Shown: positions 10,302 to 20,375 of the stretch, piece after piece
Numbering within the stretch: position 1 is the stretch's first letter
Layout of the letters: each line of letters begins with the position of its first letter
Source: Candidatus Pelethocola excrementipullorum
GTDB lineage: Bacteria > Bacillota > Clostridia > Lachnospirales > Lachnospiraceae
Reading direction: 5' to 3'
Length of the DNA: 46,786 bases
Assembly: GCA_018714325.1 (NCBI GenBank)
Contig: DVNN01000234.1
Coordinates: 1-46,786, forward strand
The notes under the pieces: generated by a model
What the model was told of the DNA's origin: nothing
Databases searched by the model: none
Seen by the model: only the letters and a program-made list of their open reading frames with translations
Program-made: the position numbers and the translations under genes

Positions 10302-11825
10302 CTAAACCATTTTCTTGATTAATACCGCTTCGCTCAGTTCCTCGGACCGCTGGAAAGACTCCTGGACCTTCCCGTCCTTCATGATTAAGATGCGGTCACT
10401 CATTCCGATCAGTTCCGGCAATTCCTCGGAAATCATAAGAATGGATTTTCCCTCTTTTTTCAAACGGTACATCAGCTGATACATAAATGCCTTTACGCCG
10501 ATATCGATTCCTCTGGTTGGACAGTCGAGAATAAAGATTTCCGACTGGTTTCCCAGCCACTTCCCGAATACGACTTTTTGTTTGTTTCCACCGCTTAGAT
10601 CACCCACGCTCTGGGTGATGTCACGGCATTTGATACTAAGGTTTTCAACCTGCTGGTCCGTAAACTTCTTCTCTTCCCCTTTTAAGATCAGCCCTGCTTT
10701 TCCAATCCTGGACAGGGAGGGAAGAACGGTGTTTTCCAGAATACTTGCGGAAAGTATCAGCGCTTCCTGATCCCTGTTTTTCGAAACATAGCCCATCTTG
10801 CGCTGAATCGCCTGTTTCTCCGAGGTAATCTCTTCTCCATTTCCGAGACGTACTTTCCCATAAAGGGGTTTCTCGTTTCCGAATAAAGCTTTTCCCAGCT
10901 CATGCATCCCACAGTCTGTCAGGCCGCCGATTCCAAGGATCTCTCCTTTGTGAAGCTCCAGAGACACGCCCTTTAGACTGGTACCCACATAGAGGTTCTC
11001 GGCTGAAAGGACAACTTCTTTGCCAAAGCTTCCATCATAATCGCTACGGTAATAATCTCCGGTCAGCTTTCTTCCCACCATCAATTCTTTAATCCGCTCC
11101 TCATCAAACTCTTCCTTTTCGAGCTGGGTGATATAAACACCATCTCTTAAGATAATGAGCTTGCTGCAGACCTCCATCAACTCCTCCAGATCATGGGAAA
11201 TAAACAAGACCGTCTTATTCTCCTTCTGGAACTGGCGAATGATTTTGTAGATGATATTCCTTCCCCTCTGGGACAATGCCGTAGTGGTCTCATCCACTAT
11301 AAAAATATTGGGATTGGAATATAGTGCTCTTACAACTTCGATCAGCTTGCGCTCTTCCAGACTGTACTTTACGATGGGATCTTCGGGATTGATACCTTCG
11401 ATGCCGATTTTTTCCATGGCTTTTCGGGCTTCGCTGTACATCTTCTTCCTGTTCACAACTCCTGCTTTCGTAAAAAGCTGCTCCTTTCCCAGAAAGATAT
11501 TATCCGCAACTTTAATGCCGGGAAGCGTTCCCATCTCCTGAGCGATCATGCTGATCCCATGTTTTTGCGCATCCATTGTATCCGTGGGCTTATAGGGTTT
11601 CCCTTCCAGCTCCAGTTCTCCTTCCGAAGCTGGATAGACTCCGGAAACGATGGAGGAAAGCGTTGATTTTCCAGAACCATTTTCACCGATCAACCCTATC
11701 ACTTCGCCCTGCTCAATGTCCGCTGACACTTCTTTTAACGCCTGAGTCAGACCGAAGTTTTTTGATATGTTTTTAATTTTTAGTATAACACTCAAAGAAT
11801 CTGCCACCTCCATCTGCCTTTCCAT
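10302..11825 (-). CDS. Sugar ABC transporter ATP-binding protein with two ABC domains (RbsA/MglA type)
   Basis: Walker A GENGSGKST, second-domain signature LSGGNKQKVVFGKWL, CPTRGIDIG. The listed ORF begins at 11849; the start near 11825 or 11813 avoids most overlap with the upstream gene. Confidence 0.92.
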   Translation of the reverse strand: MERQMEVADSLSVILKIKNISKNFGLTQALKEVSADIEQGEVIGLIGENGSGKSTLSSIVSGVYPASEGELELEGKPYKPTDTMDAQKHGISMIAQEMGTLPGIKVADNIFLGKEQLFTKAGVVNRKKMYSEARKAMEKIGIEGINPEDPIVKYSLEERKLIEVVRALYSNPNIFIVDETTTALSQRGRNIIYKIIRQFQKENKTVLFISHDLEELMEVCSKLIILRDGVYITQLEKEEFDEERIKELMVGRKLTGDYYRSDYDGSFGKEVVLSAENLYVGTSLKGVSLELHKGEILGIGGLTDCGMHELGKALFGNEKPLYGKVRLGNGEEITSEKQAIQRKMGYVSKNRDQEALILSASILENTVLPSLSRIGKAGLILKGEEKKFTDQQVENLSIKCRDITQSVGDLSGGNKQKVVFGKWLGNQSEIFILDCPTRGIDIGVKAFMYQLMYRLKKEGKSILMISEELPELIGMSDRILIMKDGKVQESFQRSEELSEAVLIKKMV

Positions 11826-13357
11826 CATCCAAGGATAATGACATTCCATGACATTTTCGGCAGAACAACGCTAAGAGAATCTTCATCTTGAATCTCACAC
11901 GCCCTCATCTCCACCTGATCCGGATTCTCCAGGGTATTTATCACTTCATAGTCATCACCTGCAAGTACCAAATGTTTCTTAATCTTTTTCTTTCCGTAAC
12001 CCTGAAGTTCCATGGTGAATTCAACCCCTTCTGCCTGGTCGCAGTTTAAGGCGAAAATCCGAACCTCTCCGCTTTCCTCATCATAGACCACAGCCGGTTC
12101 CACGATAGGCAGTTCTCCATAAGCACTCTGATAAAGAGGAGCATCAACCGAAGCCTTCATCGTAGTTCCATGGCCATATTTACTCAGCATATGGAAAGGA
12201 TGATAGATTGCCTGTTTGAAGATGCCGCCGTCTTTGACGGTTGTGATTGGAGCGATTACATTAATCAACTGTGCCAAACAGGCTATTTCCACAACATCCA
12301 CGTTATTCAACAGGGTGATCCCCAGTCCACCTACCACAACCGCGTCCAAAAGGCTGTACTTCTCCTGAAGAATCGGAGGGGCAACCTCCCATTTATCCGC
12401 CGAGGTCATCACGAAGGTATTTAGACCCTGGAGATCATCCAGTGAATCCAGCACGATATCCTGGAAATTCCATACATTCCATTCGTCAAGGCAGATTTTC
12501 ATATCTTTTGTAAAATGATTCTTTGCCTTTACGTATTCGATGACACTGGCGCTGTTTTTGATATGATTATCCAGTTGTTTGTAGGATGCCAGGAAGTCCG
12601 TGGTTCCCTGACCGGAATTCATGGTGTAGTTATGGGTGGAAAGGTAATCCACATGATCATACAACTCCGTCAACATGGTTCTGTCCCACTCCAGATAGGT
12701 GGGCAGCATCTCATAACTACTTCCGCAGGCCACCAGCTTGATGGACGGATCCACCCAACGCATGATTTTAGCGGCTTCCAATGCCTTTTTCGTATAATCC
12801 TCGGCTGAGAGATGACCGGCCTGCCAGCTGCCTTCCATTTCATTTCCAAGGCACCAGTATTTAATATTATAAGGTTCCGGGCTTCCGTTCTTTATTCTTA
12901 AGTCGCTCCAGTAGGTTCCGCCCGGATGGTTGCAGTATTCTACCAGATCACCGGCATCCTTGATGCTTCCGGTTCCCAGGTTCACGGCAATCATGGGCTC
13001 CACGCCTACCTTTTTCGCCCAGCGGCAGAATTCATCGATGCCGAATTCATTGGTCTCGATACTGGACCAGGCATATTCCATACGGCGGGGACGGTCTTCC
13101 TTGGGGCCGATTCCATCATGCCAGTCATAGCAGGATACGAAGTTGCCGCCCGGATAACGAATCACCGGTACATCCAGCTCCTGGACCAGTTCCATCACAT
13201 CTTTACGGTATCCATCCTCGTCCGCATCCGGGTGTCCCGGTTCATAGATACCTGTGTAGATGCTTCTCCCCAGATGCTCTGTGAAAGAGGAATACAGCTT
13301 CTTATCAATCTTACCGATACTGTAGTGAACATCACTGAAACATTTAACTTTTTTCAT
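11825..13357 (-). CDS. abfA: Intracellular GH51 alpha-L-arabinofuranosidase
   Basis: RYPGGNFVSCYDWHDGIGP, YWCLGNEMEGSWQAGH (acid/base NE), KICLDEWNVW (nucleophile E): classical GH51 motifs. Confidence 0.93.
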   Translation of the reverse strand: MKKVKCFSDVHYSIGKIDKKLYSSFTEHLGRSIYTGIYEPGHPDADEDGYRKDVMELVQELDVPVIRYPGGNFVSCYDWHDGIGPKEDRPRRMEYAWSSIETNEFGIDEFCRWAKKVGVEPMIAVNLGTGSIKDAGDLVEYCNHPGGTYWSDLRIKNGSPEPYNIKYWCLGNEMEGSWQAGHLSAEDYTKKALEAAKIMRWVDPSIKLVACGSSYEMLPTYLEWDRTMLTELYDHVDYLSTHNYTMNSGQGTTDFLASYKQLDNHIKNSASVIEYVKAKNHFTKDMKICLDEWNVWNFQDIVLDSLDDLQGLNTFVMTSADKWEVAPPILQEKYSLLDAVVVGGLGITLLNNVDVVEIACLAQLINVIAPITTVKDGGIFKQAIYHPFHMLSKYGHGTTMKASVDAPLYQSAYGELPIVEPAVVYDEESGEVRIFALNCDQAEGVEFTMELQGYGKKKIKKHLVLAGDDYEVINTLENPDQVEMRACEIQDEDSLSVVLPKMSWNVIILG

Positions 13358-13518
13358 GTCTAATCTCCTAGCCTCCTTTTGTTTTCTGAGCTTATTTTAA
13401 GCTTTTTAGGGGGCAACATCCATGTTGGATTTTTTCCAAAATGTGTAATATTTTTTATAATATTGCAGGAATTTGTAGAAAAGTGTAATATTTTTAAGTC
13501 ACATCCGGGGGAAACTCA

Positions 13519-13548
13519 AAAATCCCGGAGCATTTTGCTCCGGGATTT
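13519..13548 (-). terminator. Rho-independent terminator downstream of the dehydratase gene
   Basis: AAATCCCGGAGCATTTTGCTCCGGGATTT perfect hairpin; T-rich on the minus-strand side. Confidence 0.75.
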
Positions 13549-13630
13549 AGATTCCTTCTTCTCTAGTTAATTAATTTAAAATAACTGTATATTTCTATTC
13601 CGATTGGCCAATCTTCTGGCCTTATGACTA

Positions 13631-15370
13631 TTAATTATTTGGGCCATTACAGTCCATATATCCGCCCTTCATCGGCGATACGGCATGTTGGGAATATAAC
13701 TTCAAAACGCCGCTCTTGTACTTTTCTTCCTTGGGTTTCCAGGTCTTTTTTCTTTCTTCCAGAATTTTATCGATCTCCTCTTTAGGCAGCTCCTTCCCCT
13801 TGACACCTATGATATCCAGGGAACGTGCCGGGATGTCGATCCTGATTAAATCATCCTCTTCCACCAGCGCAATCGGTCCTCCCACCGCTGCTTCCGGTGA
13901 AATATGGCCAATGGCCGGGCCCCTGGAAGCACCTGAGAATCTGCCATCCGTAAGCAGGGCAATACTGCTGCCCAACTCCGGGTCGGAAGAAATAGCCTCG
14001 GTGGTGTAGAACATCTCTGGCATTCCGGAGCCTTTGGGGCCTTCATATCGGATGAACATCGCATCTTGAGGCTTGACTTTTTTAGAGATTATCGCGGCGA
14101 TGGCATCTTCCTCACAGTCAAAGGGCTTTGCCTTTAAGACTGCCTGGAACATCTCTTTTGGCACGGCGGAGTGTTTTACGACGGCGCCTTCGGGAGCCAG
14201 GTTTCCTCTTAAGATACCCACGGTTCCATCGGTGCCGATGGGGTTATCAAAGGTACGTATTACGTCTGTTCGTTTGATTCCCCACTTCTTCAGATAGCCT
14301 TCGCATTTCTCATAAAATCCGTTGGTTTTCAGATCCTCCAGATTTTCTCCCAAGGTCTTACCAGTGACGGTCAGAACGTCCAGATGAAGCATGGACTTGA
14401 TTTCTTCCATAACTGCAGGTACGCCTCCTGCATAGTAGAAGAACTGTGCAGGCCACTTGCCCGATGGCCTGATATCCAGCAGATAATGAGCCCCTCTGTG
14501 CATCCGGTCAAAGGTATCTGCATCAATCTCCAATCCGAGTTCATGAGCCATGGCCGGAATATGAAGCAATGAATTGGTGGAACCTGAGATTGCCGCATGT
14601 ACCATAATAGCATTTTCAAAGGACTTCATGGTCACGATATCACTTACCTTGATGCCCTTTTTCACCAGTTCCGTCACCTGACATCCTGCCTGATATGCCA
14701 TTGTCTTCAGATCCTCGCAGGTGGCCGGCATCAAGGCGGATCCGGGCAGCATCAGCCCCAAGGCCTCCGCCATAATCTGCATGGTGGAAGCCGTCCCCAT
14801 AAAGGAGCAGGCGCCGCAGGAAGGACAGGCATGGTGCTTATAGTAGGTTAATTTTTCTTCTGTGATTTCTCCTCTTTGGCGCATGGCGGAATAGGTGCCG
14901 ATCTGCTCCAGTGTCAGAAGATCAGGGCCTGCATCCATCACACCGCCGGTCACGACGATAGAGGGCATATTAAGTCTCGAAAGCCCCATCAGGCAGGCCG
15001 GAACAGATTTGTCACAGCTTGCTACAAAGATACCGCCGTCAAAACCGGTGGAGTTTCCATGGATTTCGATCATGTTCGTAATCATTTCCCGGTGGGCCAA
15101 TGAATAATTAATACCATCATGTCCCTGGGCGATTCCATCACAGATATCCGTGGTAAAGTACCTGGCACCCTTTCCTCCTGTATCGGTAATTCCCCTGACT
15201 GCTTCATTGACAAGTGTATCCAGATGAGCGCTGCCCGGATGGCTGTCCCCGAAGGTGCTCTCCACCATAATCTGAGGCTTTTCCAAGTCCTCCACAGTCC
15301 ATCCCATTCCCATCTTCAAAGGATCATTTTCAGGCGCCAGAGCCCTGACCCGCTGACTGTTCAATTCCAT
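13631..15370 (-). CDS. IlvD/Edd-family dehydratase (dihydroxy-acid or sugar-acid dehydratase)
   Basis: [66 protein letters not shown]; substrate not determinable from sequence alone. Confidence 0.88.
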   Translation of the reverse strand: MELNSQRVRALAPENDPLKMGMGWTVEDLEKPQIMVESTFGDSHPGSAHLDTLVNEAVRGITDTGGKGARYFTTDICDGIAQGHDGINYSLAHREMITNMIEIHGNSTGFDGGIFVASCDKSVPACLMGLSRLNMPSIVVTGGVMDAGPDLLTLEQIGTYSAMRQRGEITEEKLTYYKHHACPSCGACSFMGTASTMQIMAEALGLMLPGSALMPATCEDLKTMAYQAGCQVTELVKKGIKVSDIVTMKSFENAIMVHAAISGSTNSLLHIPAMAHELGLEIDADTFDRMHRGAHYLLDIRPSGKWPAQFFYYAGGVPAVMEEIKSMLHLDVLTVTGKTLGENLEDLKTNGFYEKCEGYLKKWGIKRTDVIRTFDNPIGTDGTVGILRGNLAPEGAVVKHSAVPKEMFQAVLKAKPFDCEEDAIAAIISKKVKPQDAMFIRYEGPKGSGMPEMFYTTEAISSDPELGSSIALLTDGRFSGASRGPAIGHISPEAAVGGPIALVEEDDLIRIDIPARSLDIIGVKGKELPKEEIDKILEERKKTWKPKEEKYKSGVLKLYSQHAVSPMKGGYMDCNGPNN

Positions 15371-15635
15371 ACCCCATCCTCCATTTCTGTATCATCCCAT
15401 CCTGGCAATCTGACTTTAGTCCTCCCAGGTACCGGGATACTGATTTACATAATTTTCTTTCATACATCTGATGTCTTATTGTTTTTATCATATCATCTGA
15501 ATATTTTGATATCAAGTCGTTTCAGACCATTTTTACTTTTTGTAGACTTTTGACCGCATTTGTTATGAATTTTATATAAAAACTCTCCAATTTTCTTTAA
15601 TTAAAGTCTTTTTAATCATGATCTGCAAACCCAAA

Positions 15636-15674
15636 AGCTCCAAAGTCATCAGATGTTTTGACGACTTTGGAGCT
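15636..15674 (-). terminator. Terminator downstream of the FadR/GntR regulator
   Basis: AGCTCCAAAGTC (15636-15647) / GACTTTGGAGCT (15663-15674) inverted repeat, T-rich on the minus-strand side. Confidence 0.7.
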
Positions 15675-15701
15675 ATATAACCGAATAAGATATGTTCTGG
15701 A

Positions 15702-16412
15702 CTAACTATCGGAATTAGAATTCTTCCGTTTTCTTTTAATCGCATCCCTGTTAAAGGTAAGATGCATCATCATGGCGGCCTTAGCTCCCATGGAGTCTCC
15801 TTCTGCAATCGCTTCGGTCACCGCCCTATGGGTCAGGACCGTTTCCTGCTGCAGTTCTTTATGTGTGACATTGACGAACATCAGAACTGCGGTATCTATA
15901 ATTGGAATCAACTGCTGCACCACTCTGTTTTGGGAACATTCTGCCACACAGGTGTGAAATGCGATATCTTCATCGATATAATTTTCCCCATTTCTGATTT
16001 TTTCTTCCACCTTGTCACAGAGTTTATGAAGCCTTTTCACATCCTCCTCCGATGCATGTAGAGCAGCCATCTCTGCGATTTGGGGTTCCAGCATCATGCG
16101 GACGTCAACCAGTTCCAGCGCCAGGGACATCTTATCTTCCATATCCCTTAGGCCTAAGGGATCCAGATCGGCCGGCGTACTGCTTATCACATAGGTGCCA
16201 GACCCGCGCCTCACCTCCAGGATACCTCTGGACACAAGATGTTTAACCGCTTCTCTTATGGTGCTTCTACCCACCCCGAAACGTTCCCCCAGTTCAAATT
16301 CATTGGGCAGCTTGCTCCCCACATGAACCGGAGTGTTCAATATATATTGATAAATCTGTTCCTGCACCTGTTCAGTAAGCAGCTTACTTTTTAAGTTTGT
16401 AAATTCACTCAT
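15702..16412 (-). CDS. FadR/GntR-family transcriptional regulator (FCD domain)
   Basis: LPNEFELGERFGVGRSTIREAVKHLVSRGILEVRRGSGTYV wHTH; FCD C-terminal half with EDIAFHTCVAECSQN. Confidence 0.92.
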   Translation of the reverse strand: MSEFTNLKSKLLTEQVQEQIYQYILNTPVHVGSKLPNEFELGERFGVGRSTIREAVKHLVSRGILEVRRGSGTYVISSTPADLDPLGLRDMEDKMSLALELVDVRMMLEPQIAEMAALHASEEDVKRLHKLCDKVEEKIRNGENYIDEDIAFHTCVAECSQNRVVQQLIPIIDTAVLMFVNVTHKELQQETVLTHRAVTEAIAEGDSMGAKAAMMMHLTFNRDAIKRKRKNSNSDS

Positions 16413-16546
16413 TATTCTCCACCATTCTCAACAACTACCCTTCGACCAAATCCTTTTAAGTAACCTCACCACTAATGGTATGAAATCAAAAATCATCCCA
16501 TTATAACATCTTTTCTAACAAGATGATACTCCTTGCCATAACTCTT

Positions 16547-16560
16547 AACAATTAATTGTT
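16547..16560. promoter_or_regulatory. 14-bp perfect palindrome, possible operator
   Basis: AACAATTAATTGTT upstream of the GntR regulator start (16412). Confidence 0.35.
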
Positions 16561-16730
16561 ATCTGTTATATTCCAAAGAGAATTTCACTCTGGGATGACA
16601 ATTTTTAAGTAATTCTTTCTTCGCATTATTCTTTTCATATTTTATATTGTTCTTTTTATTTGATGCTGATATAATTAGTGAAGTTTCTCCAGAATTATGG
16701 AGATTTCATCACTCTCATTTTATGATACCA

Positions 16731-16886
16731 GGGTCAAAAGGTCATGCGTTTCATGCTTTCATGAAAAAGCATGAGTTTGGGACCCGCAAAACATGAGAAA
16801 GTAGCCCAAATAGGGCGGATTTCGAATGTTTTAGGATTGTGCGGAACAATCCGTAGTATCATGGGGGCAAAATACCTTTTGACCCC
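16731..16886. repeat. MITE-like small non-coding element with terminal inverted repeats
   Basis: GGGTCAAAAGGT (16731-16742) / ACCTTTTGACCC (16874-16885) perfect TIRs; flanking near-identical direct repeats TCATTTTATGATAYCAGGG at 16715-16733 and 16891-16909; internal hairpins (GATTGT..ACAATC, GCCC..GGGC). Confidence 0.65.
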
Positions 16887-16919
16887 AACATCATTTTATG
16901 ATATCAGGGGGATATACTT

Positions 16920-18287
16920 ATGACAAATAACGAGCATGCAGGCCGTCAAATCATAGACGGAGTCATCTGGAAACAGCTTCTTATCTTTTTCTTTCCCATC
17001 CTGCTGGGAACCTTTTTCCAACAGTTTTACAATACCATTGACGCAATCGTCGTAGGCCGGTTCGTTGGGAAAGAAGCTCTGGCCAGCGTGGGCGGCTCCG
17101 CTGGACAGATTATCAATCTGGTGGTGGGCTTCTTCACGGGACTGACTGCGGGTGCAGGGGTTATTATTTCTCAATTTTATGGAGCGAGAGATGCCAAAGG
17201 CCTGAATGACAGTCTACATACCGCCTATGCATTCTCGCTGGTGGGCAGCGTCTTGATGACAATTCTTGGCATCTGGCTTTCTCCGGTGATGTTGGAGATG
17301 ATGAACACCCCTCAAGAGCTGTTGGCAGAATCCACGGTATATATGCGGATTTACTTTGGCGGAATAGTCTTCGTATTCATATACAATATCGGGGCCAGCA
17401 TTCTACGCGCCCTGGGCGATTCCAAGAGGCCGCTGTACTATCTGATAATCTGCTGCCTGTTGAATATCGTATTGGATCTGATTATGGTTCTGGTCTTCGG
17501 ACTGGGTGTAAAGGGCGTTGCAATCGCTACCGTAATTGCTCAGGCAGTCAGTGCCGTACTAATTACACGAGCATTGATGAAGTCCACAGATATCTATAAG
17601 CTTAATTTACGTAAAATCCGTTTTCACGGTCAAGTGCTTCGTTCTCAGCTATACATAGGGCTTCCCGGCGGATTCCAGTCCACCATGTACAGCCTGTCCA
17701 ACATCCTCATTCAGGCTGCGATCAATGCATATGGTACAGACACCACTGCCGCCTGGGCTGCATACGGAAAGCTGGATGCCATCTTCTGGATGGTCAGCAG
17801 TGCTTTCGGTGTTTCCATCACCACGTTTGTAGGTCAGAACTACGGTGCAGGTAAGTATGACAGAATCAAGAAAAGCGTCCGTATCTGTCTGGGCATGGAC
17901 TTTGTGGTTTCCGTACTGTTAACTTTATTCCTGATGTTTTTGCGCGTCCCGCTGTTCCGTATCTTCACAACGGATGCAGAAGTTATCCGTATCGGCTCCA
18001 GGATGCTGGAACTCATCACGCCTTGCTATGTAATATTCATATTTATTGAAGTGCTGTCGGGTGCACTTCGGGGCATCAGTGATGTAATCATCCCTATGCT
18101 GCTCACACTTTTTGGGGTCTGCCTTCTGAGGATTGCCTGGATCTTGTTCATCGTTCCGATAAGCCCCTCTATAGAAACCCTGCTTTTTAACTATCCGTTG
18201 ACCTGGGTTCTGACATCGATCTTGTTTATTAGTTACTATCTATATAAAAAACGCAGGCTGGGCCCGCCCAAAGTAATACGGGATTAG
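16920..18287 (+). CDS. MATE-family efflux transporter
   Basis: 12-TM MatE protein: FFPILLGTFFQQFYNTIDAIVVGRFVGKEALASVGG; FGVSITTFVGQNYGAGKYDRIKK. Confidence 0.92.
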   Translation: MTNNEHAGRQIIDGVIWKQLLIFFFPILLGTFFQQFYNTIDAIVVGRFVGKEALASVGGSAGQIINLVVGFFTGLTAGAGVIISQFYGARDAKGLNDSLHTAYAFSLVGSVLMTILGIWLSPVMLEMMNTPQELLAESTVYMRIYFGGIVFVFIYNIGASILRALGDSKRPLYYLIICCLLNIVLDLIMVLVFGLGVKGVAIATVIAQAVSAVLITRALMKSTDIYKLNLRKIRFHGQVLRSQLYIGLPGGFQSTMYSLSNILIQAAINAYGTDTTAAWAAYGKLDAIFWMVSSAFGVSITTFVGQNYGAGKYDRIKKSVRICLGMDFVVSVLLTLFLMFLRVPLFRIFTTDAEVIRIGSRMLELITPCYVIFIFIEVLSGALRGISDVIIPMLLTLFGVCLLRIAWILFIVPISPSIETLLFNYPLTWVLTSILFISYYLYKKRRLGPPKVIRD

Positions 18288-18301
18288 GTAAAAGAAAAAA
18301 A

Positions 18302-18350
18302 TATGGTACAGTACAAAATGATTCATTTTGCAACTGTACCATATTATTTT
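18302..18350. terminator. Bidirectional terminator between MATE (+) and fbp (-)
   Basis: TATGGTACAGT ... ACTGTACCATA stem with inner CAAAATG/CATTTTG and T/A runs on both sides. Confidence 0.75.
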
Positions 18351-18369
18351 TACTATTCAATCCGCTGAA

Positions 18370-20319
18370 TCATTTCTCTATAATCAATCCGCTTCGGTAT
18401 GCTCCCAGCAGCTGTAACAATTCGCCGATACGCTCCTTCAGCGCGACACCTGTATCCGTATCCCCCACCAACATCCTTCTGGGTGCCATCTTGACCATAA
18501 TCTGATCGGAATGAATATCCGTCTCCTTGCTGATTGCTTCCTCGGTGGAACAGAAAGGTTCATGTGCCACCAGCAGCATGCCATAAGAATTATAAATCAA
18601 GGTATATCCTGCAATTCCCGTCTTTTTCTGATAAGCCCTGGAAAATCCACCGTCGATAACCAGCACCTTCCCTCCACATTTCACAGGACTTTCTCCCGTC
18701 TTATGCAATACGGGCACATGACCGTTGACGATGATAGCATCTTCTCCGAGGCCGAATTCCGCCAACACCTTATTCATGGTTTTCTCATCGTTTTGCAGGC
18801 GGTAATAAGGATTCTTCACCTCCACATGAGTCTCCTTTTCCGCCAGGAAATACCGCTCAAAGGTGGCCATCTTATCCTTGCCGAAGAGGGGGGAATCCGG
18901 ATGGATCCAGATATACCATAGCATATCCTTCCCCTTCTCCTTTTCCACCTCATCAATGGCGAAGAAGGCTTTACGCACATATTTCTCCAGCACGTCATAC
19001 AGCTTCTTGCCGCAATAGGTCTTTCCATAGATATTCACTTTTCTGAAATTCCCGTGCTTATCCAGGGGCATACAGCCATGATATAACAGGTTGTTATTGA
19101 AAACCTTGTAGATATTCCCCTTATTCAGAAGAAGCTGCATATGGCGCTGCAACTTTTCACACTGTTGAAAAGCCATTTCCAGCCGCTCCATCACATTCCG
19201 CTCTTCCTCCGTCAGACGATAAGGATTCTTCGGATCAATCGTGGGGAAATTAACATCCAATAGCTTGTAACTCTTCCCATACCATTCAATGGTACCATTT
19301 TCATAGTCTATTTTATCCAATAGACGCCGGTCTTCCATGTGGAAGCTTTTGCGCTTGGCTATCACCTGTCCTTCCAACTTAAACTGTATGATGGCAATGG
19401 CCTTATGCATCTTCATATTCATGGCCGTCTCGGCCGTTGTATAAGAATGGCTTCCCTTAATCTCAAACACCTGGCAGGGATCGTCCTTATAGGCCTCCAT
19501 GGCAAATGTGGCCAGCGGAAGCAGGTTAATTCCATACCCCTCTTCCAGAATATCCAGATTTCCATATCTGGCGCTGTTTCGAAGAACCGTGGCGATACAA
19601 GCCTGCTGCCCGGCAGCCGCCCCCATCCAGACCACATCATGGTTTCCCCACTGAATATCCAGAGAATGATACTCCATCAGCTTATCCATAATATTATCCG
19701 GGCTGGGTCCTCTGTCGAAGATATCCCCAAGTATATGAAGATGATCGATAACCAACCGCTGAATCAACTCGGACAAGGCCACGATAAACTCCTCCGCCCT
19801 GCCGATGTTGATGATTGTATCCACGATTGCATCATAGTAGGCTTCCTTGTCCAAAACCTCTGATTTCTCGGTGATCAACTCTTCAATCACATAGGCAAAC
19901 TCCTTAGGCAGTGCCTTGCGGACCTTGGATCTGGTATACTTAGAGGCCACCCGCTTGCAAACCTCAATCAGGCGATACAAGGTAATGCGGTACCAGTCCT
20001 CCATGTGCTTTTCCTTCTTCTTAATCAGATCCATCTTCTCCCGCGGATAGTAAATCAGCGTGGCAAGACCCTTTTTCTCAGACACCCCAAGGGTATGGCC
20101 AAACACATCATCAATCTTCTTCTTCACCGCCCCGGATCCATTCTTTAATACATGGGAAAATGATTCATATTCCCCATGCAGATCCGTTATGAAATGCTCT
20201 GTCCCTTTAGGCAGGTTGAGTATGGACTGCAGATTGATGATTTCCGTAGATGCCTTGGCTATGGTAGGATAAAGCTCCGCCAGGCGCTGCAGATAACGCA
20301 GCTCCAGTTCTTCGTTCAT
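18370..20319 (-). CDS. fbp: Fructose-1,6-bisphosphatase class III
   Basis: 649 aa; metallophosphatase motifs ITDLHGEYESFSHVL, LGDIFDRGPSPDNIMDKL, QWGNHDVVWMGAAAGQ, IVNGHVPV. Confidence 0.93.
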   Translation of the reverse strand: MNEELELRYLQRLAELYPTIAKASTEIINLQSILNLPKGTEHFITDLHGEYESFSHVLKNGSGAVKKKIDDVFGHTLGVSEKKGLATLIYYPREKMDLIKKKEKHMEDWYRITLYRLIEVCKRVASKYTRSKVRKALPKEFAYVIEELITEKSEVLDKEAYYDAIVDTIINIGRAEEFIVALSELIQRLVIDHLHILGDIFDRGPSPDNIMDKLMEYHSLDIQWGNHDVVWMGAAAGQQACIATVLRNSARYGNLDILEEGYGINLLPLATFAMEAYKDDPCQVFEIKGSHSYTTAETAMNMKMHKAIAIIQFKLEGQVIAKRKSFHMEDRRLLDKIDYENGTIEWYGKSYKLLDVNFPTIDPKNPYRLTEEERNVMERLEMAFQQCEKLQRHMQLLLNKGNIYKVFNNNLLYHGCMPLDKHGNFRKVNIYGKTYCGKKLYDVLEKYVRKAFFAIDEVEKEKGKDMLWYIWIHPDSPLFGKDKMATFERYFLAEKETHVEVKNPYYRLQNDEKTMNKVLAEFGLGEDAIIVNGHVPVLHKTGESPVKCGGKVLVIDGGFSRAYQKKTGIAGYTLIYNSYGMLLVAHEPFCSTEEAISKETDIHSDQIMVKMAPRRMLVGDTDTGVALKERIGELLQLLGAYRSGLIIEK

Positions 20320-20375
20320 ATTGTATTCCCTCCCAATAATTATAATATTTATTCTACCCCTTTTCTATACCTTGA

